A stretch of 5,382 bases of DNA from Gammaproteobacteria bacterium (GTDB taxonomy: Bacteria > Pseudomonadota > Gammaproteobacteria > Tenderiales > Tenderiaceae): positions 1-5,382 of the forward strand of contig JAJRWO010000053.1 of the NCBI GenBank assembly GCA_024276775.1, in the 5' to 3' direction. The notes below the pieces were generated by a model. The model was given only the letters and a program-made list of their open reading frames with translations, was not told where the DNA came from and made no database searches. The translations under genes were made by a program, and so were the position numbers. This document shows positions 1-4,290 of this stretch, piece by piece (position 1 is the first letter of the stretch; every line of letters starts with the position of its first letter).

Positions 1-132
1 GCCACCAAAACAGGTGCGGATTTTAGTGCCTTCATAGGATCAAGTTGTTTTTCACTCGCCAATGAATGCTTAATTAAGCAGGGTAAGCCGCCTGTTGATT
101 GGTCATTAGAAAGGCATTTATCCTTTGCATAA
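1..132 (+). CDS. 3' end of an unrecognised protein (partial)
   Basis: Frame 1 is open from the window edge for 43 codons and ends at TAA (130-132). The visible tail includes GKPPVDWSLERHLSFA. I do not recognise the family. Two points favour a real coding end. The frame is open throughout, and the next plus-strand frame begins with a TTG at 125 that overlaps this stop by eight bases, as in a coupled gene pair. Against it, a minus-strand frame is also open over much of the same stretch, so openness alone proves little. The start and most of the protein lie to the left of the window. Confidence 0.4.
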   Translation, partial: ATKTGADFSAFIGSSCFSLANECLIKQGKPPVDWSLERHLSFA

Positions 133-250
133 AAAACTCGCCAGATTTTTTGTTTCGGATAAACGTCCTGAGGGCACGATGAGTCTGCCTGAAGTATACG
201 GTTTTTTGTTCACTGTTTATGCTACGCCTGAACCTGTAGCAGGTGAATGA
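125..250 (+). pseudogene. UPF0149/YecA-like N-terminal fragment, truncated
   Basis: A frame from TTG (125) to TGA (248-250) encodes 41 residues. It contains MSLPEVYGFLFTVYATPEPV, which resembles the N-terminal helical segment of UPF0149/YecA-type proteins: a short helix, then a Ser/Leu-x-Glu-x-x-Gly-Phe-Leu stretch, then Pro-Glu-x-Val. In that family Pro-Glu-x-Val is normally followed by a Pro-Ser-Glu-Trp-Leu segment and well over a hundred more residues. Here it is followed by Ala-Gly-Glu and a stop, and nothing similar continues before rsuA. An AGAAAGG at 108-114 lies 10 bases before the TTG, so the original start may survive. An ATG at 179 is an alternative internal start. The family match is from memory of the pattern. 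It could instead be a genuine short protein. Confidence 0.5.
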
Positions 251-275
251 GATAGTTCTGCTCTCTAAACAGTGA
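210..275. repeat. 10-bp perfect inverted repeat with a nested hairpin before rsuA
   Basis: The arms TCACTGTTTA (210-219) and TAAACAGTGA (266-275) are exact reverse complements separated by 46 bases. Inside, TGCTAC (220-225) and GTAGCA (236-241) form a second perfect 6-bp stem stacked directly on the first arm. The left arm lies in the UPF0149-like fragment, and the right arm ends just before the rsuA -10-like sequence. No U-rich tract follows, so it does not look like an ordinary terminator. It could act as an RNA structure ahead of rsuA or as a DNA-binding site, or it could be a scar of the rearrangement that truncated the upstream gene. Confidence 0.6.
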
Positions 276-276
276 C

Positions 277-287
277 TATATTATAAT
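277..287 (+). promoter_or_regulatory. Putative -10 region of rsuA, abutting the start codon
   Basis: Two overlapping -10-like hexamers are present: TATATT (277-282) and a perfect TATAAT (282-287). The second ends one base before the rsuA ATG at 289. Use of the first would place transcription initiation near the ATG itself and give a leaderless message. Use of the second would start transcription inside the coding region. I find no convincing -35 hexamer at 16-18 bases from either, so promoter function is tentative. Confidence 0.35.
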
Positions 288-288
288 C

Positions 289-981
289 ATGCGCCTGGAT
301 AAATTTGTCAGCCAAAGCCTCGCTATTACACGTAAACAGACAAAGCAGGTTTTGCACCAACAATTAATTAAGGTTGATGACGTGGTTGTGTCTAGGGCTG
401 ATCGGCACATCAAACTTGGGGTCAGGGTTACCTATGCCGGCCGTGTATTGCCGATGCCCGGGCCGCTTTATTTTATGCTGAATAAGCCAGATGGTTATAT
501 CTGCGCCACCAAAGATAGTCGTCACCCTACGGTGCTGGATTTGATTGACGAGCCACGCGTGTTCACTCTGCATCCGGTGGGCCGACTTGATATTGATACC
601 ACCGGTTTGGTGCTGTTAACCGATGATGGTAAATGGAGTCACGGTATTACATCGCCGAAACGGCAAAAAATAAAACGCTATCTTGTACGATTGGCAGAGC
701 CTCTGGCCAGTGGGGTTGAACAACAATTTGAGGCAGGCATTATGCTTGATGGTGAAAAGAAGCCAACCTTGCCAGCACAACTCAAACGCATCAGTGCCAC
801 TGAGGTTGAAATTTGTATTCAGGAGGGGCGCTATCATCAGGTTAAGCGCATGTTTGCAGCGGTGGGGAATGCGGTCACCGTGCTGCATCGACAGGCTATT
901 GGCCCTGTCAGTCTTGATGATGACTTGCCCATTGGCGCTTACCGTGCGCTAAGTGAGACGGAAGTGGCATCGTTACGATGA
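289..981 (+). CDS. rsuA: 16S rRNA pseudouridine synthase RsuA
   Basis: This 230-residue protein is the length of E. coli RsuA, which converts U516 of 16S rRNA to pseudouridine during small-subunit assembly. Residues 1-60 form the S4 RNA-binding domain, starting MRLDKFVSQSLAITRKQ. The synthase domain follows with NKPDGY (65-70), the catalytic motif GRLDIDTTG (98-106, nucleophile Asp101) and EGRYHQVKRMF (179-189). The MRLDKF beginning is typical of the family, which supports ATG 289 even though no Shine-Dalgarno sequence precedes it. The gene ends by overlapping the next one through ATGA (978-981), so the two are probably cotranscribed and translationally coupled. The related RluE/RluB group modifies 23S rRNA, but the overall match and length favour RsuA. 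Confidence 0.93.
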   Translation: MRLDKFVSQSLAITRKQTKQVLHQQLIKVDDVVVSRADRHIKLGVRVTYAGRVLPMPGPLYFMLNKPDGYICATKDSRHPTVLDLIDEPRVFTLHPVGRLDIDTTGLVLLTDDGKWSHGITSPKRQKIKRYLVRLAEPLASGVEQQFEAGIMLDGEKKPTLPAQLKRISATEVEICIQEGRYHQVKRMFAAVGNAVTVLHRQAIGPVSLDDDLPIGAYRALSETEVASLR

Positions 982-2009
982 GCCGTGATAATGCTCTAAC
1001 CCTATTGTTGGACATGCTGCGCAGTGAGTATGAACCCAGCTTGTGGATTGCTGATGAACATGTTGCAGGTATTCAAATCGCTGTTAATCCAGCCCTTGAA
1101 GTGCTGAGTAATCGGTTTGATGTGGCTGAAGCATTATCCAAGCAAGGTTGGCGGAGTGGCTTTTCTGATCTTGATTTCAGTCATATAACCGATGGAACCT
1201 TAACGTCAGTCTATTTTCGTTTGGCCAAAGAAAAGCCCATGGTCAACCACGTTATCAATCAGGCCGCCAGGGTTTTAAAAACAGGCGGGCGTCTAATGAT
1301 CAGTGGCGACAAACAGCAGGGTATCAAGACCTATGCCAAGAAAGCAGGGCAATGCCTGGTAGGTCAGGTAGAAATAAAAAAACATGGCAACCACTATCTC
1401 GCCAGCATCACCCGCAGCCAGCAACCGGCCGTATTGCTTGATGAACAAAACTACCCGGTATTGCGTACAGCGCTGGGCTATAAGGGAATGGGTATTTCCA
1501 GCAAGCCGGGCCAGTTTGGTTGGAACAAACTGGATAAAGGCAGTCTTCTGCTGGCACAGCAATTGAATGAAAACCCAATCAACCGGCCTGGAACGATTCT
1601 TGATTTGGGCTGCGGTTATGGACTTTTATCATTGCTTGCTCATGGTTGGTGGCCGGACGCTGAAATCACGGCTACAGATAATAATGCTGCTGCACTGAGC
1701 AGTTGCCAACAAAACTTTACCCAGCATGGAATCACAGGCAGCGTGATCGCTGATAATTGTGCGTCGAGTATCACTAAAAGACATGACCTTGTACTCTGCA
1801 ACCCGCCATTTCACCAAGGCTTTGTTGTTGAACATGATCTCACTGAACAATTTATAGCCACTGCGTTCCGATTATGTAAACCAACCGGTTGCGCATTGTT
1901 TGTTGTTAATGCCTTTATCCCTCTGGAGCGAATTGCCAAACAATATTTTAAACAGCAGCAACTGCTGGATAATGATGGCCAGTTTAAACTTTTCAAGTTA
2001 CACGGCTAA
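978..2009 (+). CDS. rsmC: 16S rRNA guanine-N2 methyltransferase, RsmC-like
   Basis: The 343 residues match the length of E. coli RsmC, the enzyme that methylates G1207 of 16S rRNA within the 30S subunit using S-adenosylmethionine. As in RsmC there are two halves. The N-terminal half (about 1-165) is a degenerate methyltransferase-like domain with the conserved KEKP at 84-87. The C-terminal half is the catalytic Rossmann fold. Visible elements are a GQFGWNKLDKGS segment (178-189), the SAM-binding motif ILDLGCGYG (207-215) and the catalytic NPPFH (275-279). The start overlaps the rsuA stop by four bases and has only a distant GGAAG (960-964), which fits coupled translation. The main alternative is RlmG (23S G1835), a close relative with the same architecture. 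The length and the 16S-modifying neighbour favour RsmC. Confidence 0.82.
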   Translation: MSRDNALTLLLDMLRSEYEPSLWIADEHVAGIQIAVNPALEVLSNRFDVAEALSKQGWRSGFSDLDFSHITDGTLTSVYFRLAKEKPMVNHVINQAARVLKTGGRLMISGDKQQGIKTYAKKAGQCLVGQVEIKKHGNHYLASITRSQQPAVLLDEQNYPVLRTALGYKGMGISSKPGQFGWNKLDKGSLLLAQQLNENPINRPGTILDLGCGYGLLSLLAHGWWPDAEITATDNNAAALSSCQQNFTQHGITGSVIADNCASSITKRHDLVLCNPPFHQGFVVEHDLTEQFIATAFRLCKPTGCALFVVNAFIPLERIAKQYFKQQQLLDNDGQFKLFKLHG

Positions 2010-2025
2010 AAAATGCCAAGCAATT

Positions 2026-2040
2026 ATTCGTTGAACGAAT
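2026..2040. repeat. 15-bp perfect palindrome downstream of rsmC
   Basis: ATTCGTT (2026-2032) and AACGAAT (2034-2040) are exact reverse complements around a single central G. Such tight symmetry is more like a dimeric protein-binding site than an RNA hairpin, which would need some of these bases for a loop. It lies 17 bases after the rsmC stop and 20 bases before the terminator hairpin, where an operator would have no obvious promoter to control. Function unknown. Confidence 0.4.
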
Positions 2041-2060
2041 TCCAGCTGACTGTCAGGCAT

Positions 2061-2093
2061 AAAAAAAGCGAACCCCCAAATGGGGTTCGCTTT
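2061..2093. terminator. Bidirectional intrinsic terminator between convergent units
   Basis: A 12-bp perfect stem pairs 2065-2076 with 2082-2093 around a 5-base loop. Its core is GCGAACCCC/GGGGTTCGC. Read on the minus strand, the stem ends in seven consecutive T, a textbook terminator for the DUF3187/small-protein unit. Read on the plus strand only three T follow before CGA, so termination of rsuA-rsmC would be weaker but is plausible. The position between the converging rsmC and small membrane protein genes fits this role. Confidence 0.9.
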
Positions 2094-2147
2094 CGAGCCG
2101 ATAATTCCGGGGCAGTGCAGTTTGGCCGTTTTTTATCGGTGTTTCAA

Positions 2148-2279
2148 TTAATTGCTTGATGACTTTGAATCGTCGTTGTCATCGCTTTTATAGATTTGGA
2201 CTACCAGAAAAATCATCAGGGCGCCAACAACAATTGATACGCCAATCACCATGTTGGTAATAAATTCTATAGATAGCAT
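2148..2279 (-). CDS. Small single-span membrane protein (43 aa), unknown function
   Basis: The minus-strand frame from ATG (2279-2277) to TAA (2150-2148) encodes 43 residues. It has a short N-terminus (MLSIEFITN), one continuous hydrophobic segment at about residues 10-27, then QIYK and a polar Asp- and Ser-rich tail (SDDNDDSKSSSN). A strong GGGAGG Shine-Dalgarno sequence precedes the start and the terminator at 2061-2093 follows the stop, so both ends have proper gene signals. It lies 73 bases downstream of the DUF3187 gene on the same strand and may share its transcript. I do not recognise the family. Small one-helix families such as DUF3149 have similar size and layout, but I cannot see their specific motif. 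Activity and partner cannot be assigned. Confidence 0.75.
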   Translation of the reverse strand: MLSIEFITNMVIGVSIVVGALMIFLVVQIYKSDDNDDSKSSSN

Positions 2280-2288
2280 GTGTGGGTT

Positions 2289-2294
2289 CCTCCC
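2289..2294 (-). promoter_or_regulatory. Strong ribosome binding site of the 43-aa membrane protein
   Basis: On the minus strand GGGAGG followed by AA precedes the ATG at 2279 with a spacer of 9 bases. It is the best Shine-Dalgarno match in the window and is the main reason to accept this very short gene and its start. Confidence 0.75.
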
Positions 2295-2319
2295 GTTTGA
2301 TGATGTTTATCTCGTCCAT

Positions 2320-2336
2320 CTTATCACTATCATAAG
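2320..2336. repeat. Imperfect 17-bp palindrome between DUF3187 and the small membrane gene
   Basis: CTTAT and ATAAG form symmetric ends around a 7-base centre, with one further matching pair inside, so six of eight positions are symmetric. On the minus strand it lies in the 73-base gap before the small membrane gene. A TAAGAT that could serve as a -10 overlaps its distal end, with TTGCCA 19 bases upstream as a poor -35. It may mark a regulated internal promoter, but the evidence is weak. Confidence 0.25.
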
Positions 2337-2352
2337 GATTTATGGCAAGCCT

Positions 2353-3348
2353 TTAATAATTGTTTTTCAGTGTCAGGTTGAAGGTGAGGTCAGGGGTGGT
2401 GTCGGTAAACAGGTTTTCACCCACGCCTATATCCAAGCGAGTTGTGTGGTTAAAGTGGATTGAGCCCCCTAGGATTAATTGAATGGTATTACTGCCAAGC
2501 TGGCTCAGGCGGCTGTTGTAAATGCGGCTGTGAAAATCCAGTTGGGCCTTTAGGTCGATTAGCCGGTGTTTATTCCAGATGAGGCCGGTGCTGCCAAAAC
2601 CAATCAGTCTGTTTTGCATATTACTCAATACACCGCCTTTGCCCAGATAAAGCAGTCCGGCATTGGCAAAGCGGGTGAGTTGGAGTGGGCTGAGCCAGTT
2701 TCTTTTGATATGAGCAACCGAGACCGATAGATCGGTGGCACCGCTGCCGCGGAGTTGCCCGGCGTCGCCAGTGGGCAGTTTCAGGCTGAGGTGTAGACTA
2801 AGGGCGCTGTTGGTGGTTTTTTGCAGTTGTTTGGCAGCAAACAGGCGGATGTCGCCTATGCCCTGGGTGTTGTTGATGATGGTGATTGTTGGCTTGCCAT
2901 TGAGGCTGTATTGGTAGTTCAGGCGGTTGTTAGGAGTTTTGTTGCGTTTGCTGTTGGTCAGGCCAAGGGCGTCGTGCCAGTCTTCGATAAAGTTATCCAG
3001 AAAACCACGACGATGGGCGATCAATGGGATTTCCACGCCGATCTCGGTGTTGTGGCTAAGGCCGCGACGATAAATATAGGTTAGGCGATAGGTTTCTCCG
3101 TCAAGGCTAATGGACTCATTGTTTTGTTTGACCAGCACGGAGTTGTTGATGACGTCGAGGCTGATGGCGCTGGCATGTTGGTCTTGCGTTTTTAGTTCGG
3201 CGGGTTCTGTGGCTGGCAGGCCATAAACAAGGATAAATGGATTAAGGTTCTTGGTTGAAAACGGTGTGGCATTATTGCTGCCGTTAGCCGCTGTGGTGAG
3301 GAGTGCGGTGCCAATGAAGACAATGAATAGGTTTAGCTGTTTGAACAT
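2353..3348 (-). CDS. DUF3187 family envelope protein
   Basis: The 331 residues begin with a signal peptide: MFKQ, a hydrophobic run at about 5-20, and likely cleavage after the TTAANG region. Hallmarks of DUF3187 follow in order: NPF and YGLP (36-45), LDGETYRL (82-89), RRGFLDNFIEDWHDALGL (113-130), LPTGD (191-195) with GSGATD (201-206), and ENLFTDTTPDLTFNL (311-325). The long series of alternating polar/hydrophobic stretches and the terminal tyrosine resemble an outer-membrane beta-barrel. That localisation is inference, and the family has no established function. A GGAAAAG at 3356-3362 (minus strand) lies 7 bases before the ATG. The gene is divergent from the receiver gene and probably cotranscribed with the downstream 43-residue membrane protein, ending at the shared terminator. 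Confidence 0.85.
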   Translation of the reverse strand: MFKQLNLFIVFIGTALLTTAANGSNNATPFSTKNLNPFILVYGLPATEPAELKTQDQHASAISLDVINNSVLVKQNNESISLDGETYRLTYIYRRGLSHNTEIGVEIPLIAHRRGFLDNFIEDWHDALGLTNSKRNKTPNNRLNYQYSLNGKPTITIINNTQGIGDIRLFAAKQLQKTTNSALSLHLSLKLPTGDAGQLRGSGATDLSVSVAHIKRNWLSPLQLTRFANAGLLYLGKGGVLSNMQNRLIGFGSTGLIWNKHRLIDLKAQLDFHSRIYNSRLSQLGSNTIQLILGGSIHFNHTTRLDIGVGENLFTDTTPDLTFNLTLKNNY

Positions 3349-3362
3349 TTGCTGGCTTTTCC

Positions 3363-3399
3363 AACAGTATATGGCCTGAAAGAGGCGTAGGATACTGTT
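3363..3399. repeat. 8-bp perfect inverted repeat upstream of DUF3187
   Basis: AACAGTAT (3363-3370) and ATACTGTT (3392-3399) are exact reverse complements, 29 bases centre to centre. Nested inside is GCCT/AGGC (3374-3377 and 3383-3386). On the minus strand the second arm reads ATACTGTT, directly next to the GGAAAAG ribosome binding site of the DUF3187 gene, and it overlaps a TATACT that could be a -10. It could be an operator or a leader hairpin that limits ribosome access. On the plus strand five T follow, but no plus-strand gene lies immediately upstream to terminate. Confidence 0.5.
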
Positions 3400-3531
3400 T
3401 TTGAGTGTTGAATTCTATGTTCGATGGCAGGGGCAAATGAGATGGTTGTCGATATGGTCATAGCAACCAACCACAGGGGTGTCATTGTGAGTACGAGCAC
3501 TTACAGGGTTCAGGTGTAAAGCTGAAGAATA

Positions 3532-3573
3532 ATTTACGATGACGGATGATAGATATATAAATAAATCGTAAAA
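3532..3573. repeat. 9-bp perfect inverted repeat spanning the receiver promoter
   Basis: ATTTACGAT (3532-3540) and ATCGTAAAT (3565-3573) are exact reverse complements, 33 bases centre to centre, close to three helical turns. The first arm covers the presumed -35 and the second falls around the expected transcription start. This arrangement would suit a repressor or autoregulator. If both arms were transcribed they could pair, but the likely start point lies within the second arm. Confidence 0.5.
3533..3561 (+). promoter_or_regulatory. Putative sigma70-type promoter of the receiver gene
   Basis: TTTACG (3533-3538, four of six matches to the -35 consensus) is followed after exactly 17 bases by TATAAA (3556-3561, five of six matches to the -10). 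Transcription would begin around 3568, about 24 bases before the receiver ATG, leaving room for its GGGGG ribosome binding site at 3582-3586. Confidence 0.5.
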
Positions 3574-3591
3574 TGCCAAACGGGGGTTACC

Positions 3592-3975
3592 ATGAGTGAT
3601 GAGCTGAAAAAGATTTTATATGTTGAAGATGACCCTGATATTCAGGCCGTTGCTAAAATTGCTCTGGAGGCTGTAGGCGGTTTTGAGCTAAAAATTTGCA
3701 GCAGTGGTGATGAGGCAATTGCGATAGCGCTTGCATTTGCTCCTGATTTATTGTTGCTGGATGTGATGATGCCGGGCATGGACGGGCCAATGACCTTGGC
3801 CGAATTGCGTAAATTATCAGGCCTGGAAAATACGCCAATTATCTTTATGACAGCCAAGGTGCAATCGCAAGAGGTAGAGTATTTTAAATTACTCGGTGCG
3901 GTGGAGGTGATTGCCAAGCCATTCGATCCTATGGGGCTGGCTGATCAGGTACGCGAGGTCTGGAGCAAAGCCTGA
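3592..3975 (+). CDS. Single-domain response regulator (CheY-like receiver)
   Basis: The 127 residues are one complete receiver domain with no output domain. All phosphorylation residues are present at the same numbers as in CheY: acidic pair Glu12/Asp13 in YVEDDPD, phospho-acceptor Asp57 in LLLLDVMMPGMDG, Thr87 in FMTAK and Lys109 in AKPFDP. Position 106, a Tyr or other aromatic switch residue in chemotaxis CheY proteins, is Val here, so a flagellar-motor role is not indicated. It more likely relays phosphate or binds a partner enzyme in a two-component pathway. No histidine kinase or phosphotransfer protein is in the window. The start is set by GGGGG (3582-3586) five bases upstream. The ald remnant begins 23 bases after its stop, so the two were probably once cotranscribed. 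Confidence 0.92.
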   Translation: MSDELKKILYVEDDPDIQAVAKIALEAVGGFELKICSSGDEAIAIALAFAPDLLLLDVMMPGMDGPMTLAELRKLSGLENTPIIFMTAKVQSQEVEYFKLLGAVEVIAKPFDPMGLADQVREVWSKA

Positions 3976-3985
3976 ATCAGGCCGC

Positions 3986-3990
3986 AGGAG
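3986..3990 (+). promoter_or_regulatory. Surviving ribosome binding site of the ald remnant
   Basis: AGGAG lies 8 bases before the GTG at 3999, which begins the alanine dehydrogenase-like MKIGVP peptide. A well-placed site ahead of a decayed gene supports GTG 3999 as the original start. Confidence 0.6.
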
Positions 3991-3998
3991 TGGTATGT

Positions 3999-4258
3999 GT
4001 GAAGATTGGTGTGCCCGGTGCGTTGCCTAGTTATGCGGCTCCCAAACTGGTCAGTCGTGAGCGGTGATTGTCGATCTTGCCATTGATCAGGGAGGGTGTA
4101 TCGAAACATCGAAGCCGACGTTGCACTCCAGTCCTATGTATGTGGGTGAAGGCGTGGTGCATTGCTACGTGACCAATATGCCGGGTGCTTGCGCCCGCAC
4201 TGCCACCATGGCCAATGAATTGGGTGACGATTATGTGGTTGCTGAGACGCTATTTTGA
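3999..4258 (+). pseudogene. ald: Alanine dehydrogenase remnant (internally deleted)
   Basis: Alanine dehydrogenase catalyses NAD-dependent interconversion of alanine and pyruvate and is normally about 370 residues. Here only scattered pieces remain. From GTG 3999 the frame reads (M)KIGVP, the usual N-terminus, then jumps to AAPKLVSRE from mid-protein and stops at TGA (4065-4067). In another frame from 4064 comes VIVDLAIDQGGCIETSKPT, then GVVH and TNMPGA, which contain the Asp and Asn known to matter in this family's active site. That passes into ANELGDDYVVAETLF and a stop (4256-4258), which resembles the native C-terminus. Roughly 85 codons of the gene survive, with at least three deletions and one frameshift. 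Oddities include HCY where HYC is usual. It cannot make a working enzyme. Assignment rests on remembered family motifs. Confidence 0.8.
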
Positions 4259-4277
4259 GTTGAAGCAAATGTTTCAA

Positions 4278-4285
4278 AGAGGAAG
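4278..4285 (+). promoter_or_regulatory. Ribosome binding site deciding the prmB start
   Basis: AGAGGAAG places GAGG 8 bases before GTG 4291, an optimal distance. The only competing start, ATG 4312, has just a weak GAGAAG ahead of it. This favours the GTG and a seven-residue longer N-terminus. Confidence 0.65.
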
Positions 4286-4290
4286 ATTAA

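Larger units (their letters stand above)
3349..3591. other. Divergent intergenic region between DUF3187 and the receiver gene
   Basis: These 243 bases contain no credible gene. They hold the leaders of two divergent genes, two separate perfect inverted repeats (3363-3399 and 3532-3573) and a promoter-like pair for the receiver gene. Weaker symmetric elements are TGGTTG/CAACCA (3443-3448 and 3464-3469) and AGC..TTACA/TGTAA.GCT (3496-3523). The number of dyads suggests that both flanking genes are regulated here. Confidence 0.6.

Noticed and set aside
1..213. Minus-strand frame open across the left edge and antisense to the UPF0149-like fragment
   Set aside because: It lacks an early start codon with a ribosome binding site and has no recognisable motif. 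The plus-strand reading explains the region better.
616..888. Minus-strand open frame of 90 codons inside rsuA
   Set aside because: It is a shadow of the well-conserved RsuA catalytic domain, with no start signals or family resemblance.
2098..2139. CCGATAA/TTATCGG inverted repeat after the main terminator
   Set aside because: The 7-bp arms are separated by 28 bases and the inner pairing is weak. It may be a secondary hairpin, but the adjacent 12-bp terminator already explains the site.
2251..2463. Plus-strand open frame of 70 codons
   Set aside because: It runs antisense across the start of the 43-residue membrane protein and the end of the DUF3187 gene, has no clear ribosome binding site, and its product matches nothing recognisable.
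2821..3084. Plus-strand open frame of 87 codons inside the DUF3187 gene
   Set aside because: It is antisense to the conserved DUF3187 core motifs, and no promoter or ribosome binding site is visible.
3999..4258. A novel small two-part gene between the receiver gene and prmB
   Set aside because: The peptide pieces read in order as segments of alanine dehydrogenase, so decay of a known gene is the simpler explanation.
4260..4277. TTGAA/TTCAA hairpin just before the prmB ribosome binding site
   Set aside because: The stem is only five A/T-rich pairs, too weak to claim regulation of prmB.
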